Shown here in pieces: positions 28,627-38,625 of a stretch of DNA of 64,000 nucleotides. Position numbers and translations under genes: made by a program. Within the stretch, counting starts at the first letter, position 1. Each line of letters begins with the position of its first letter. Location: contig JYNY01000372.1 of assembly GCA_000954095.1 (NCBI GenBank), positions 40,001-104,000 of the forward strand. Reading direction: 5' to 3'. The stretch is from Candidatus Omnitrophus magneticus. GTDB lineage: Bacteria > Omnitrophota > Gorgyraeia > Tantalellales > Tantalellaceae. Under the pieces are notes generated by a model that was not told where the DNA came from, ran no database searches, and worked only from the letters and a program-made list of their open reading frames with translations.

Positions 28627-28674
28627 CCGGTGTAATTTTTGGTGGAGAGTTATTAAAATTGGAAGGGATTTTAT

Positions 28675-29019
28675 ATGTTGGCTAGATCGAAGACTAAATA
28701 TGTGAGAATATCTACTAGAAAAGTAAGACTAGTTCTTGATTTGATAAAAGGTAAGAATGTTGAAAAAGCTAATTATATTTTGGACACAGTTAATAAAAGA
28801 GCTGGAGAGGTCATTAAAAAAGTATTACAAGCCGCGTTTGCTAACGTGAATTTTGAAAGACAGCAAAAGTTAACAGAAAAAGATGTTATAGTTTCTTTAG
28901 CTAAAGCAGATGGCGGACCAATGCTGAAAAGATTTAGAGCAGGCACAATGGGGAGAGCTTTTCCTATTAGGCATAGGACTACGCATATTATAGTGGAACT
29001 AGACAATAATTCTAAATAA
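28675..29019 (+). CDS. rplV: Ribosomal protein L22
   Basis: 114 residues. It extends a beta-hairpin into the exit tunnel, the site of macrolide-resistance changes. RISTRKVRLVLDLIKGKNV and the hairpin with AKADGGPMLKRFRAGTMGRA are typical. GGAAGGGA upstream of the ATG. Confidence 0.96.
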   Translation: MLARSKTKYVRISTRKVRLVLDLIKGKNVEKANYILDTVNKRAGEVIKKVLQAAFANVNFERQQKLTEKDVIVSLAKADGGPMLKRFRAGTMGRAFPIRHRTTHIIVELDNNSK

Positions 29020-29045
29020 TTTATTAATTTGAATGGAGTTTTTTT

Positions 29046-29732
29046 ATGGGGCAAAAAGTACATCCAATAAGCTTTAGATTAGGGGCCATACGTGATTGGA
29101 ATTCACGGTGGTTTGCTACAAAAAATGAGATACCAAAATTTATAAATGAAGATTATCAAATTCGTAAATTGATTCACAAAGAAATTACAACAGGGTTGGT
29201 TTCCCGTGTAGAAATAGAACGCGCTAGTAAACATATTAGAATACAAATTTATGCTGGAAGACCCGGAATGATTATTGGTAGGCAAGGAGCGCAGATTGAA
29301 ACATTAAAAAGCGCGATAGGTAAGATTGTTGGAGATGGCTATAAAATATCAATTGATATAATAGAGGTGAAAGAGCCACAGTTGGATGCGCAAATACTTG
29401 CGGATAATATTGCTTTTCAATTAGTAAAAAGATCTCCATTCCGACGTACAATGAAAAAAACAGTTCAATCAGTAAAAGACGCCGGAGGGGAAGGCATAAG
29501 AATAAGATGTTCAGGAAGATTAGGTGGCGCAGAAATAGCAAGAGTTGAGACTATGAAATATGGTAAAGTCCCATTACAAACTATTAGAGCGAATATAGAT
29601 TATGGTTTTTCAGAAGCTAGGACTACATATGGAATCATTGGTATAAAAGTATGGGTATATAAAGGTGACAAATTTACCAGAGATGTTAAAAGAACAGTTG
29701 TTAGCACTGGTAAAAAAAATGTTAAGGAGTAA
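29046..29732 (+). CDS. rpsC: Ribosomal protein S3
   Basis: 228 residues. It forms part of the mRNA entry channel. N-terminal [13 protein letters not shown], the KH-type motif [16 protein letters not shown] (about 71-86) and the C-terminal [11 protein letters not shown] (about 157) are present. Two bases separate its stop from rplP. Confidence 0.97.
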   Translation: MGQKVHPISFRLGAIRDWNSRWFATKNEIPKFINEDYQIRKLIHKEITTGLVSRVEIERASKHIRIQIYAGRPGMIIGRQGAQIETLKSAIGKIVGDGYKISIDIIEVKEPQLDAQILADNIAFQLVKRSPFRRTMKKTVQSVKDAGGEGIRIRCSGRLGGAEIARVETMKYGKVPLQTIRANIDYGFSEARTTYGIIGIKVWVYKGDKFTRDVKRTVVSTGKKNVKE

Positions 29733-29734
29733 AT

Positions 29735-30154
29735 ATGGCATTAATGCCAAAACGTGTAAAATTTAGAAAACAACAAAAAGGTCGCAGACAAGGAATAAGT
29801 TTGGCTGCAAGCACATTAAATTTTGGCGAATGTGGTTTAAAGGCTTTGGAAAGTTTTTGGATTACAGATAAGCAAATAGAAGCGGCGCGTGTTGCTATTA
29901 TGAGAAAAACAGGTAGAGCCGGAAAACTATGGATACGCATTTTCCCTGATAAACCAATAACAAAAAAACCAGCAGAAACAAGAATGGGAAAAGGTAAAGG
30001 TGCGCCTGAATCATGGGTAGCGAATGTTAGGAAGGGCAGAATTATTTTTGAAATGGAAGGGTTGCCGCTTGATATGGCAAGAACCGCAATGAGATTATGT
30101 GCACATAAATTACCTATAAAAACTAAATTTATTATGCGAGGGGGCATGCAGTGA
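29735..30154 (+). CDS. rplP: Ribosomal protein L16
   Basis: 139 residues. It organises the A-site tRNA elbow region of 50[18 protein letters not shown] and the loop [15 protein letters not shown] (about 87-101) are the family signature. AAGGAG lies at the end of rpsC. Confidence 0.97.
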   Translation: MALMPKRVKFRKQQKGRRQGISLAASTLNFGECGLKALESFWITDKQIEAARVAIMRKTGRAGKLWIRIFPDKPITKKPAETRMGKGKGAPESWVANVRKGRIIFEMEGLPLDMARTAMRLCAHKLPIKTKFIMRGGMQ

Positions 30155-30345
30155 AGGCAAAAGATATTCGCAATATGACACCAGCAGAAATAGAACAAAA
30201 TATTTCTTCTTTAAAAGAAAAATATTTTAATTTCAGATTGGAAAAAATTAGTGGTCGTATAGAAAGGCCACAAGAAGGTACAAAGCTTAAAAAAGACATA
30301 GCAAGATGTTATACAGTATTAAAGGAGATACAACGTGAGAAGTGA
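30151..30345 (+). CDS. rpmC: Ribosomal protein L29
   Basis: 64 residues from a GTG at 30151 that overlaps the rplP stop by four bases. A two-helix protein near the tunnel exit. [16 protein letters not shown] and the helix [15 protein letters not shown] are typical. Confidence 0.94.
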   Translation: MKAKDIRNMTPAEIEQNISSLKEKYFNFRLEKISGRIERPQEGTKLKKDIARCYTVLKEIQREK

Positions 30346-30598
30346 GATAAAAAAAAAACAAGTAATTGGTGAAGTTATAAATAATAAAATGACGAATGCT
30401 GTTACCATACAGCTAGAAGTTAAAAAAAGACATCCTATTTATAAAAAATTTGTAATAAGGCATAAAAAAATAAAAGCGCATAATACAAATAAAGATGTTA
30501 AAATAGGTGATACAGTTAGATTGCTGGAAACGAAACCGATTTCCAAAGAAATATGTTGGAGAGTTGTGAACATAATAGAAAGAGGACAAAAGGGGTAA
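30335..30598 (+). CDS. rpsQ: Ribosomal protein S17
   Basis: 87 residues from a GTG at 30335, overlapping rpmC by 11 bases; GGAG lies nine bases upstream. It is an OB-fold primary binder of 16S r[22 protein letters not shown] and [16 protein letters not shown] are diagnostic. Confidence 0.95.
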   Translation: MRSEIKKKQVIGEVINNKMTNAVTIQLEVKKRHPIYKKFVIRHKKIKAHNTNKDVKIGDTVRLLETKPISKEICWRVVNIIERGQKG

Positions 30599-30605
30599 TT
30601 ACATT

Positions 30606-30974
30606 ATGATTTTAATGCGGACAATTTTAGATGTAGCGGATAATTCAGGGGCAAAAAAAGCTTCTATGATAGGTGTAATTGGTAGATCTGGTAAATTTAC
30701 AGCAGAGATAGGGGATATTATAACATGCAATATTAAAGAAGCCGCACCTACAGGAGATGTTAAAAAAGGCGAGGTTGTAAAAGCTGTTATAGTGCGGACA
30801 GCAGCACCAATACGTAGAGAAGATGGAACTGTTTTGCGGTTTGATCGCAATGCATTAGTTGTCATAGATAAAGATGGGAATCCTAGAGGTACAAGAGTTT
30901 TTGGGCCAGTTGCCAGAGAATTAAGAAAAAAGAATTTTATGAAGATTATTTCTTTGGCCCCTGAAGTTGTTTAA
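30606..30974 (+). CDS. rplN: Ribosomal protein L14
   Basis: 122 residues, canonical. It lies at the subunit interface and is where ribosome silencing factor RsfS binds in other bacteria. [33 protein letters not shown] and [13 protein letters not shown] mark the family. A start at the internal ATG three codons in is also possible. Confidence 0.97.
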   Translation: MILMRTILDVADNSGAKKASMIGVIGRSGKFTAEIGDIITCNIKEAAPTGDVKKGEVVKAVIVRTAAPIRREDGTVLRFDRNALVVIDKDGNPRGTRVFGPVARELRKKNFMKIISLAPEVV

Positions 30975-31025
30975 AGCAATGGTTTTGATTTTTTAGGTAT
31001 ATATAGTTGTTGTAGGAGAAATAAT

Positions 31026-31337
31026 ATGTTGGGTATTAAAAAAAATGATACAGTAAAGATTTTATCAGGGAAAGATAAAGGGAAAACAGGGCGAGTTATA
31101 CAGGTAATCCCAGAGAGAAATAGATTAGTTGTGCAAGGGTTAAATCTTGTTAAGAAACATACTAAAAAAAGACGACAAGATGAACCGGGTGGAATTATTT
31201 CAAAGGAATCTTCTTTACATCAGAGTAAAGTGAATATTGTTTGTGGCAGATGCAATAAAGCTACACGTATAGGTATAGAACTTTTAAAAGATGGGACAAA
31301 GGCTCGATATTGCAAAAAATGTAAAGAGCTTTTGTAA
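31026..31337 (+). CDS. rplX: Ribosomal protein L24
   Basis: 103 residues. It initiates 50S assembly. The KOW motif KILSGKDKGKTGRVIQVIP is at residues 12-30. The C-terminal part carries two CxxC pairs (CGRC and CKKC), a zinc-ribbon-like arrangement seen in some L24 proteins. GTAGGAG precedes the ATG. Confidence 0.96.
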   Translation: MLGIKKNDTVKILSGKDKGKTGRVIQVIPERNRLVVQGLNLVKKHTKKRRQDEPGGIISKESSLHQSKVNIVCGRCNKATRIGIELLKDGTKARYCKKCKELL

Positions 31338-31354
31338 ACAGGTGGATATAAAAT

Positions 31355-31909
31355 ATGATTATTACAAAAGAAATTTTTTTTAGCGTAGTAGTTCCTGATT
31401 TGAAAAAAAAATTGGGATACAAAAATAATATGCAAGTTCCCCAAATAAAAAAAGTAGTAATAAATATTGGGATGGGGGCGATGGCGCATGAAAAAGATTT
31501 AGTTGAAAGCGTTAGAGATGAATTGGCTCTTCTTTCTGGGCAAAAGCCTGCGTTAGCGCGAGCACGGAAAGCTATATCTAATTTTAAAATTAGAATAGGA
31601 GTTCCTGTTGGGTATAAGGTAACTTTAAGAGGCAAGCGTATGTATGAATTTTTAGCGATGTTGATAAACTTTGCTATGCCAAGAATTAGAGATTTTAGAG
31701 GTGTTTCTAAATCAGCTTTTGATGAACAAGGGAATTATTCTTTGGGAATAAAAGAGCAAACTATTTTTCCTACACTGAATTTAGATAAAGCACCTAAGAT
31801 ACATGGGTTAGATGTTTGTATTGTTACATCAGCAAAATCAAAAGATGAGGGAATTGTATTGTTGGAAGCAATGGGGATGCCATTTACAAAAAAACAGGTA
31901 GGTGATTAA
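31355..31909 (+). CDS. rplE: Ribosomal protein L5
   Basis: 184 residues. It binds 5S rRNA and contacts the P-site t[17 protein letters not shown] near residue 28, [19 protein letters not shown] and [13 protein letters not shown] are conserved. Six bases separate it from rpsN. Confidence 0.97.
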   Translation: MIITKEIFFSVVVPDLKKKLGYKNNMQVPQIKKVVINIGMGAMAHEKDLVESVRDELALLSGQKPALARARKAISNFKIRIGVPVGYKVTLRGKRMYEFLAMLINFAMPRIRDFRGVSKSAFDEQGNYSLGIKEQTIFPTLNLDKAPKIHGLDVCIVTSAKSKDEGIVLLEAMGMPFTKKQVGD

Positions 31910-31914
31910 AGAGT

Positions 31915-32100
31915 ATGGCTAGATTAGCTCTTATAAATAAAGCGCAGAAACAACCAAAATATAGCACTAGAGTAGTGACTAGATGTCAGATTTGTGGCAG
32001 GAAAAAAGGATATATGCGACGGTTTAAATTATGTAGAATTTGTTTCAGGGAGATGGCTTCTCGTGGTGATTTGCCGGGGGTTCACAAAGCTAGTTGGTAG
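31915..32100 (+). CDS. rpsN: Ribosomal protein S14, zinc-binding type
   Basis: 61 residues, the short type Z form with CQIC and CRIC cysteine pairs (about residues 24-27 and 40-43) that bind zinc, unlike the 100-residue zinc-free form of enterobacteria. [19 protein letters not shown] is diagnostic. The start is an ATG with AAAGAG upstream. Confidence 0.96.
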   Translation: MARLALINKAQKQPKYSTRVVTRCQICGRKKGYMRRFKLCRICFREMASRGDLPGVHKASW

Positions 32101-32133
32101 ATAAAATTTTAGTTAATTTTTAAGGAGATCAAA

Positions 32134-32532
32134 ATGAGTATCTCGGATTTTTTAGCGGATCAATTAACCGTGATTAGAAATGCCATAATGGCAAAAAAAG
32201 AATATGTAATAATAAAAAGATCAAAAATGGTAGAAGAGATAATTGACATTTTAAAACAAGAAGGCTTTATTGATGCATATCAAAAGATTGAGGACAAACA
32301 GAGCGGAAAGATAAAAATATATTTAAAGTGTACTGCGCAAAAAGAATCTGTTTTAGAAAATTTATCTAGGATATCAACTCCCGGCAGGCGTGTTTATATT
32401 AAAGCTAGTGAAATAAAGGCTGTAAGGGGAGGAGTTGGAGTAGCAGTATTATCAACAAATAAAGGAATAATGATAGATAGAGTTGCTAGGGCGCAAGGTG
32501 TTGGCGGAGAGGTTATTTGTCATATTTGGTAA
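32134..32532 (+). CDS. rpsH: Ribosomal protein S8
   Basis: 132 residues. It is a central primary binder of 16S rRNA; in E. coli it also represses the spc operon. DFLADQLTVIRNAIMAKK and the C-terminal STNKGIMIDRVARAQGVGGE are present. AAGGAGA precedes the ATG. Confidence 0.97.
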   Translation: MSISDFLADQLTVIRNAIMAKKEYVIIKRSKMVEEIIDILKQEGFIDAYQKIEDKQSGKIKIYLKCTAQKESVLENLSRISTPGRRVYIKASEIKAVRGGVGVAVLSTNKGIMIDRVARAQGVGGEVICHIW

Positions 32533-32564
32533 TGATAGAATGTTTAATTTTTAGGAGTTAGAAA

Positions 32565-33101
32565 ATGTCTAGAATTGGAAAACGGCCGATAGAAATTTTA
32601 AGCGGAGTAAAGGCATCCTTAAAAGGGAATACAATCGCTATTGAAAGTAGTGGTAAAACATGTGAATATAAAGTTCCTGATAAATTTAAGATTGTTATTG
32701 AAAATAATAAAATTTTAATAACAAGGCCTTCTGACATTGTTAAAGATAGAACTATGCATGGCACAATAAGAAGTTTAATACAAAGTATGATTATAGGCGT
32801 TAAGACAGGTTTCCAAAAAAAATTGGAAATTCAGGGTGTTGGGTATAAAGCTATAATGAAAGGGAAAGTTTTGGAATTAGAAATAGGCAAATCGCATCCT
32901 ATTAAATATGAAACACCTGTAGGCATTACAATTCAAGCACCAACCCAAACATCTATAGTGGTTAGTGGAATTGATAAGCAAAAAGTTGGAGCAGTTGCTG
33001 CAGAAATTAGACAATTTTATCCGCCTGAGCCATATAAGGGTAAAGGGATAAGATATGTTGGGGAGTATGTGCGTAAAAAAGAAGGGAAAAGTGTAGCATA
33101 A
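32565..33101 (+). CDS. rplF: Ribosomal protein L6
   Basis: 178 residues with two repeated alpha/beta domains. It sits near the GTPase factor-binding site. MSRIGKRPIEI and the C-terminal EPYKGKGIRYVGEYVRKKEG are the family signature. TAGGAG precedes the ATG. Confidence 0.97.
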   Translation: MSRIGKRPIEILSGVKASLKGNTIAIESSGKTCEYKVPDKFKIVIENNKILITRPSDIVKDRTMHGTIRSLIQSMIIGVKTGFQKKLEIQGVGYKAIMKGKVLELEIGKSHPIKYETPVGITIQAPTQTSIVVSGIDKQKVGAVAAEIRQFYPPEPYKGKGIRYVGEYVRKKEGKSVA

Positions 33102-33126
33102 TATATGCTAGTAAAAAGAGGGTAAT

Positions 33127-33489
33127 ATGAAAAGAGAATTAAGACGGCAACGGAGAAAAAAATCTATAAGAAAAAGAATTTTTGGTGATAGCGAGAGACC
33201 TCGTATGTGTTTAACTAAAACTTCAAAGAATTTGTATAGTCAGATTATAGATGATATGGCTAGCAAAACGTTGGTGGGGTTATCAACACAATCAGAGACA
33301 ATTAGTAAGCAGATAAAATCTTATACAAAAAAAAATATTACCAGTGCAAAACTTTTGGGTGAAGAAATCGCCAAAATCGCTATTCCAAAAGGTATAAAAA
33401 AAGTTGTATTAGATAGATCTAGATATAAGTATCATGGTGTTATAAAAGCTTTTGCTGAAGCGGCTAGAGCTGGCGGGTTAGAGTTTTAA
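33127..33489 (+). CDS. rplR: Ribosomal protein L18
   Basis: 120 residues. It binds 5S rRNA together with L5. [21 protein letters not shown] at the N terminus and [20 protein letters not shown] near the C terminus are conserved. AGAGGG precedes the ATG. Confidence 0.96.
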   Translation: MKRELRRQRRKKSIRKRIFGDSERPRMCLTKTSKNLYSQIIDDMASKTLVGLSTQSETISKQIKSYTKKNITSAKLLGEEIAKIAIPKGIKKVVLDRSRYKYHGVIKAFAEAARAGGLEF

Positions 33490-33518
33490 AACTGCTTATG
33501 GTTTGCTTAGGAGGATTA

Positions 33519-34073
33519 ATGAAAAAAAATGGACAAAAAATGGAAGAAAATATACCGAAAGATGATTCTAAACAAGGTGATGATATTTCTGTAGAACAGG
33601 CAATAGAAAATATTGTACAACAGGGTGAAAAAAAAGAAGAAAGCATAGAAAGAGTTGTTAAGATTGGTAGGGTTTCTAAGGTAGTAAAAGGCGGTAAGAA
33701 TTTTTCTTTTCATGCTTTAGTTGTTGCCGGAAACAGTAAGGGAAAAGTTGGAATTGGTTTTGGGAAATCGAATGATGTAGTAGGTGCTATCAGCAAAGGA
33801 ACACTAGATGCTAAGAAAAATTTTAAAACAGTTAATATGCGTGGAGATACTATTCCTTATGAAGTAATCGGTAAATTTAAAGCTTCCAAAGTTATATTGA
33901 AACCTGCTAGTCCCGGAACGGGTGTAATCGCTGGTGGGGCCGTAAGAGCTTTATGTGATGCGGCAGGAATTAAAAATATCTTAAGTAAGTGTTTAGGTTC
34001 GAGAAATCCTATTAATGTGGTTAAGGCAACGATGAATTGTTTTGAACAATTAAGGTTGACAAGAAAAGCTTAA
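33519..34073 (+). CDS. rpsE: Ribosomal protein S5 with acidic N-terminal extension
   Basis: 184 residues from the ATG at 33519; an upstream in-frame ATG at 33498 is rejected because the only strong ribosome-binding site, AGGAGG, lies between the two. S5 helps decoding fidelity. The first about 45 residues are an acidic, Lys/Glu-rich extension; the core begins near [17 protein letters not shown] and continues with [17 protein letters not shown] and [16 protein letters not shown]. Its stop is followed directly by rplO; the rpmD gene usually found between them is missing. Confidence 0.96.
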   Translation: MKKNGQKMEENIPKDDSKQGDDISVEQAIENIVQQGEKKEESIERVVKIGRVSKVVKGGKNFSFHALVVAGNSKGKVGIGFGKSNDVVGAISKGTLDAKKNFKTVNMRGDTIPYEVIGKFKASKVILKPASPGTGVIAGGAVRALCDAAGIKNILSKCLGSRNPINVVKATMNCFEQLRLTRKA

Positions 34074-34106
34074 AAATAGATGGTAATTTTGTAGGAGAAA
34101 TAAATT

Positions 34107-34583
34107 ATGCAAGTAAAAATAGGTAATATAAAAAAACCTTTAGGCATCATAAAAAAAAATAAGCGAAAAGGGCGAGGTATTGGAAGCGGAAGAGGTAAAA
34201 CATCTGGTCGTGGAAGTAAAGGCGCAAAGGCGCGTTCCGGTAGTGGCGGATTTTATTTAGGCTTTGAAGGTGGGCAGATGTCATTAGTAAGGCGACTCCC
34301 CAAAAGAGGCTTTACAAATAAATTTAAAAAAGAATGGGCAATAGTAAATATTGGATCAATTGCAAAATTAAGTAATTTAGAAAAAGATGCCATAGTTAAT
34401 AGAGACATTTTATATAAAAATAGGCTTATTAGAAATAAGAGACTGCCTATAAAAATACTTGGCAATGGGAAATTGGAAAGAGCTGTTAATGTAGAAGCTG
34501 AAGCATTTTCTGGTTCAGCTAAAAAGGCAATAGAAAATGTAGGTGGAAAAGTTCTTATAGCAAGGAGTGTAACAAAGTGTTAG
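34107..34583 (+). CDS. rplO: Ribosomal protein L15
   Basis: 158 residues. It is a late 50S assembly protein with a long Gly/Arg-rich N-terminal extension: KKNKRKGRGIGSGRGKTSG and GFEGGQMSLVRRLPKRGF. Its end overlaps the GTG start of secY by seven bases. Confidence 0.96.
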   Translation: MQVKIGNIKKPLGIIKKNKRKGRGIGSGRGKTSGRGSKGAKARSGSGGFYLGFEGGQMSLVRRLPKRGFTNKFKKEWAIVNIGSIAKLSNLEKDAIVNRDILYKNRLIRNKRLPIKILGNGKLERAVNVEAEAFSGSAKKAIENVGGKVLIARSVTKC

Positions 34584-35926
34584 CAAGTTTTATTAATATA
34601 TTTAAGATACAAGATTTAAAAAAGAAAATTTTAATTACGTTAGGATTAATGGCTGTTTATCGTATTGGCACATTTATCCCAACTCCGGGGATTGATGGCG
34701 CAAAGTTAGCAATGTTTTTTGCAAATATGGCACATACACAAGGCGGAACATTATTCGGGATAGTGAATATGTTTTCAGGCGGTGCTATGGAAAGATTAAC
34801 TATTTTTGCTCTAGGGATAATGCCATATATTTCATCTTCAATTATTATACAACTTTTAACCACCGTAATTCCTGCATTAGAAAGACTTGCAAGACAAGGA
34901 GAGGAAGGACGAAAGCAAATAATGCAATATACTAGATATGGAACAGTAGTATTAGCATTAATACAAGCATTTTTTATTTCTTTATGGTTAGAGAATCCAG
35001 CACGTTTTCAGGGAATGCAGATAGTTGCTAGCCCGGGATGGGGGTTTAGATTTCTTACAGTAATTACATTAACTACGGGTACTGCTTTTATTATGTGGCT
35101 CGGAGAACAAATTCAAGAAAAAGGCATAGGAAATGGGATGTCATTATTAATTACTGCGGGTATTGTATCAAGATTACCTGAGGCGTTTTTTCAAATAGTG
35201 ACGCTTTTAACACCCGGTAGCAAGGGTGAGAGCCAGATGGATTTATTTAAACTGCTATTTCTTATAGCAATGTTTATAATAGTTGTTGTTTCTGTTGTTT
35301 TGATAACACAGGGACAGCGTAAAATACCAGTTCAATATGCAAAAAGAGTGGTAGGGAGAAAGGTTTATGGCGGGCAAAGTACGTATATCCCTTTAAAGGT
35401 TAATCAGGGTGGAGTTATTCCTATAATTTTTGCGCAGTCGATTATTTTATTTCCTGCTACTATTGCTGGGTTTGTTCCGCATAAAGCACTTTATGGTATG
35501 GCAAATGCTTTGACTATGGGAAAACCGTTATATTATGTTGTTTATTCTTTACTTATTTTATTTTTTGCTTATTTTTATGCTGCGATAACTTTTAATCCGA
35601 TAGAAATGGCAAATAATATGAAAAGATTTGGAGGATTTGTTCCGGGAATACGTCCGGGGAAACAAACAGCAGAATATTTTGATTTTATAATGACTAGAAT
35701 AACGCTACCGGGGGCAATGTTTTTGACCATAATAGCGATTTTACCGACGATTATAAATAGTAAATTAGGGGTGCCTTATTTAGTTGCTAGTTTTTTTGGC
35801 GGAACAGGATTGTTGATTGTTGTTGGAGTTATGCTTGATACTATGCGTCAAATAGAGTCTCATCTTTTGATGCGGCATTATGAAGGTTTTATGAAGAGAG
35901 GCAGAATAAGAGGACGGATGTCATGA
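34577..35926 (+). CDS. secY: Protein translocase subunit SecY
   Basis: 449 residues from a GTG overlapping rplO. It is the channel of the Sec translocon with ten predicted membrane spans. The plug/TM2 region GIMPYISSSIIIQLL (about residues 80-94), the cytosolic loop GQRKIPVQYAKR, NQGGVIPIIFAQS and GGFVPGIRPGKQTAEY are conserved. The presence of secY at its standard site, followed by adk and map, matches the common spc layout. Confidence 0.97.
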   Translation: MLASFINIFKIQDLKKKILITLGLMAVYRIGTFIPTPGIDGAKLAMFFANMAHTQGGTLFGIVNMFSGGAMERLTIFALGIMPYISSSIIIQLLTTVIPALERLARQGEEGRKQIMQYTRYGTVVLALIQAFFISLWLENPARFQGMQIVASPGWGFRFLTVITLTTGTAFIMWLGEQIQEKGIGNGMSLLITAGIVSRLPEAFFQIVTLLTPGSKGESQMDLFKLLFLIAMFIIVVVSVVLITQGQRKIPVQYAKRVVGRKVYGGQSTYIPLKVNQGGVIPIIFAQSIILFPATIAGFVPHKALYGMANALTMGKPLYYVVYSLLILFFAYFYAAITFNPIEMANNMKRFGGFVPGIRPGKQTAEYFDFIMTRITLPGAMFLTIIAILPTIINSKLGVPYLVASFFGGTGLLIVVGVMLDTMRQIESHLLMRHYEGFMKRGRIRGRMS

Positions 35927-36570
35927 TGGATATTGTCTTATTGGGCCCTCCGGGTGCTGGAAAAGGAACTCAGGCTGAAATTCTTGCTAAAGAATTTGGA
36001 TTACTTCATATTTCAACAGGAGATATGCTAAGAGAAGAAATTAAAAGTGGTAGTGAATTGGGTGGAAAATTAGCGGAATATATAAATCGGGGTGAATTAG
36101 CACCAGATTCTATTGTTAATCAAGTTGTAATCAATCGTATGAGTCAAAAAAATGCGGGCAAAGGTGTTATTTTAGATGGATATCCTAGAACCAAGGTTCA
36201 AGCAGAATCTTTGGATAAATCTTTAGAAAAATTAGGGAAAAAATTAAAAATGGTTTTATATTTTAAAGCTACAGAACAGGTTGTAATACAAAGGCTAGCC
36301 GGCAGAAGAGTATGTAAAAAATGTGGCAAGAATTATCATGAAACGAATATGCCTCCTAAAAGATATAATGTGTGTGATATTTGCGGGGAACAGCTATTTC
36401 AAAGAAATGATGATAAGCCGGATACTATAAAAAATAGATTATTGGTATATGAAAAAAGCACTAAAGAATTGATAGAATATTATAAAGAAAAAAAATTGCT
36501 TAAAGAAATTGATGGCGATAGTTCCGCTGATAAACTTTTTAATAATATAAAATGTTTTTTGGAAAAATAA
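35923..36570 (+). CDS. adk: Adenylate kinase
   Basis: 215 residues. It interconverts ATP plus AMP with two ADP. The P-loop GPPGAGKGTQAE (about 7-18), the AMP-binding HISTGDMLREE and DGYPRTKVQAE, and a zinc-type LID with two CxxC pairs (CKKC, CDIC, about 130-155) are visible. Tandem ATGATG overlaps the secY stop by four bases. Confidence 0.97.
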   Translation: MMDIVLLGPPGAGKGTQAEILAKEFGLLHISTGDMLREEIKSGSELGGKLAEYINRGELAPDSIVNQVVINRMSQKNAGKGVILDGYPRTKVQAESLDKSLEKLGKKLKMVLYFKATEQVVIQRLAGRRVCKKCGKNYHETNMPPKRYNVCDICGEQLFQRNDDKPDTIKNRLLVYEKSTKELIEYYKEKKLLKEIDGDSSADKLFNNIKCFLEK

Positions 36571-36582
36571 GGTTTATTGCAA

Positions 36583-37329
36583 ATGACTTTAGTGACAGAT
36601 GAAGCGGCAATTGATAAATTAAGATCTTCCGGACAGGTTATAAAAAAAATTTTTAAATGGGTTGAAGCTAATATAGAAGAGAATATATCAACAGGACAGT
36701 TAGATAAATTCATTGAAGAACTAATAATAAAAGATGGAGCAATCCCCGCATTTAAAGGTTACAAGGGATATCCGGCTACAATTTGTATATCGATGAATAA
36801 TGAAGTTATACATGGTATCCCAAATAAAAAAAGAATTATAAAAAAAGGCGATATAGTAAGCATTGATGTCGGTGTATTAAAAAATGGTTATTTTACAGAT
36901 GCGGCAAGGACTTATACAATAGGTAGTGTAGAGAGTAATGTTTCTCGATTGATTAAAGTTACAAAAAAAAGTTTAGAAGAAGGTATAAAAAAAGCTGTAA
37001 CCGGCAGTAAGATATCGGATATTTCTAAAGCAATAGAAAAAATAATTAGAAAAGAAAAATTTGAAGAAATTAGAGATTATGTAGGGCATGGGGTTGGGAG
37101 AGAGTTACACGAAGAGCCAGAAGTGCCAAATTGGTATAATAAAAATATGGATGATGAAATACTACAGCAAGGATTAGTCTTAGCTATCGAGCCAATGGTA
37201 GTAATGGGAAAAAGAGAAGTAAAAATTTTAGACGATAGATGGACTGTTGTTACAAAAGATGGATCACTTGCGTGTCATTTTGAAGACACGATTATAGTTG
37301 GTAAAGGGAAAGCGGAGATAGTTACATGA
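36583..37329 (+). CDS. map: Methionine aminopeptidase, type I
   Basis: 248 residues from the ATG at 36583; a TTG two codons upstream is also in frame. It removes N-terminal Met from nascent proteins. The five metal ligands are present: two Asp in [18 protein letters not shown], His in [16 protein letters not shown], Glu in AIEPMV and Glu in CHFEDTIIV. It overlaps the infA start by four bases. Confidence 0.96.
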   Translation: MTLVTDEAAIDKLRSSGQVIKKIFKWVEANIEENISTGQLDKFIEELIIKDGAIPAFKGYKGYPATICISMNNEVIHGIPNKKRIIKKGDIVSIDVGVLKNGYFTDAARTYTIGSVESNVSRLIKVTKKSLEEGIKKAVTGSKISDISKAIEKIIRKEKFEEIRDYVGHGVGRELHEEPEVPNWYNKNMDDEILQQGLVLAIEPMVVMGKREVKILDDRWTVVTKDGSLACHFEDTIIVGKGKAEIVT

Positions 37330-37547
37330 GTGCGAAAGAAGCGGCTATTGCCGTAGAAGGGGAAGTTGTAGAAGTTTTACCAAATGCGGTTTTTAAAGTA
37401 AAATTAGCTAATGGGCATAGCGTTACTGCGCATGTGTCAGGTAAAATGCGAATGTATTTTATAAGAATAGTTCCCGGAGATAAAGTAACAGTTGAGTTGT
37501 CGCCGTATGATTTAACTAGAGGAAGAATTATTAGGAGAGATAAATAG
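37326..37547 (+). CDS. infA: Translation initiation factor IF-1
   Basis: 73 residues, an OB fold with [30 protein letters not shown] and [18 protein letters not shown], the standard IF-1 signature. It occludes the A site during initiation. Overlaps map by four bases and is followed two bases later by rpmJ. Confidence 0.96.
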   Translation: MSAKEAAIAVEGEVVEVLPNAVFKVKLANGHSVTAHVSGKMRMYFIRIVPGDKVTVELSPYDLTRGRIIRRDK

Positions 37548-37549
37548 CC

Positions 37550-37663
37550 ATGAAAGTAAGACCAAGTGTAAAAACAATATGTGCAAAATGTAAGGTAATT
37601 AGAAGAAAAGGCGTAGTGCGGATAATCTGTGAAAATCCAAAGCATAAGCAAAGACAGGGATAA
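37550..37663 (+). CDS. rpmJ: Ribosomal protein L36
   Basis: 37 residues from the ATG at 37550, two bases after infA; TTAGGAGA sits about ten bases upstream. The protein starts [16 protein letters not shown] and ends NPKHKQRQG, the zinc-binding C+ form with CAKC and a later Cys and His. It is too short for ordinary length filters but is unambiguous from sequence and position. Confidence 0.96.
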   Translation: MKVRPSVKTICAKCKVIRRKGVVRIICENPKHKQRQG

Positions 37664-37730
37664 TTTTTATATATTAAATCTATTGTGTTTTTATTGAAAT
37701 TTATTTTTGTGTTTTTAATTAGGAGAGAAT

Positions 37731-38132
37731 ATGCCACGTATAATAGGTGTTGATATACCAAATGAAAAACGGGTTGAAATTGCTTTAACTTATTTATATG
37801 GAATAGGTCGTACACTGGCCAACAGAATATTAGCAGAAGTTGGGATTTCTCCAGACAAGAAAGCAAAAGATTTAACTGATAGTGAAGTTAATGCAATAAC
37901 ACATATTATTCAGGAACGGCATAAGGTAGAAGGAGATTTGCGCAGGGAAGAATCAGCTAATGTTCGCAGACTTATTAGTATAGGCGCATATAGAGGAATA
38001 AGACATAAAAGGAATTTGCCTGCTCGTGGGCAGAGGTCAAAAACTAATGCGCGTACTTGTAAAGGACCTAGAAAAACAATAGGTGCTTTTAAAGATAAGG
38101 CTCAGAGAAAAGCAGTGAAACCTGCGGCATAG
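37731..38132 (+). CDS. rpsM: Ribosomal protein S13
   Basis: 133 residues. It contacts the P-site tRNA and 50S bridge B1. [32 protein letters not shown] and the basic [19 protein letters not shown] are conserved. It follows rpmJ by 67 bases with TTAGGAGAG upstream; this is the start of the alpha block in E. coli. Confidence 0.97.
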   Translation: MPRIIGVDIPNEKRVEIALTYLYGIGRTLANRILAEVGISPDKKAKDLTDSEVNAITHIIQERHKVEGDLRREESANVRRLISIGAYRGIRHKRNLPARGQRSKTNARTCKGPRKTIGAFKDKAQRKAVKPAA

Positions 38133-38198
38133 GTATAAAAAATTAAAATTTATAAATAATAAAGAATAAACTTATTTAGACACTGGGGAGTGTGAAAC

Positions 38199-38588
38199 GT
38201 GCAAAACAAGCCAACAACAAAAAAGAAAAAAATATTTAGAAAATTATCCGATGGGATTTTTAGTGTACACTCTACATTTAATAATACAATTGTTACGGTG
38301 TCAGATGAAGCTGGTAAAGTTTTATGTTGGAGTTCAGCAGGAACTAGTGGTTATAAAGGGTCAAGAAAATCTACTCCTTTTGCGGCTAGCGTTGCGGCAA
38401 AAGAGGCGTCTAAAAAAGCAAAAGATCATGGTATTACGAGTATTGTTGTTCGTTTGAATGGTCCGGGACCGGGCAAAGAGAGTGCTGTTAGAAGCTTGCG
38501 ATCAGAGGGGTTTAATATTAGGAGTATCGTTGATTTGACGCCCATGCCACATAACGGATGTAGACCTAGAAAACGTAGAAGAGTTTAG
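38199..38588 (+). CDS. rpsK: Ribosomal protein S11
   Basis: 129 residues from a GTG at 38199. It lines the 30S platform and mRNA exit. VHSTFNNTIVTVSDEAGKVL, GSRKSTPFAA and the C-terminal TPMPHNGCRPRKRRRV are diagnostic. The only ribosome-binding candidate is GGGGAG about ten bases upstream. Confidence 0.97.
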   Translation: MQNKPTTKKKKIFRKLSDGIFSVHSTFNNTIVTVSDEAGKVLCWSSAGTSGYKGSRKSTPFAASVAAKEASKKAKDHGITSIVVRLNGPGPGKESAVRSLRSEGFNIRSIVDLTPMPHNGCRPRKRRRV

Positions 38589-38625
38589 TATTTATTAAAA
38601 GATATTTTTTAAGGAGAAGCAGTAA

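Noticed and set aside
33498-33518. Longer start for rpsE
   Set aside because: The only strong ribosome-binding site, AGGAGG, lies between this ATG and the one at 33519.
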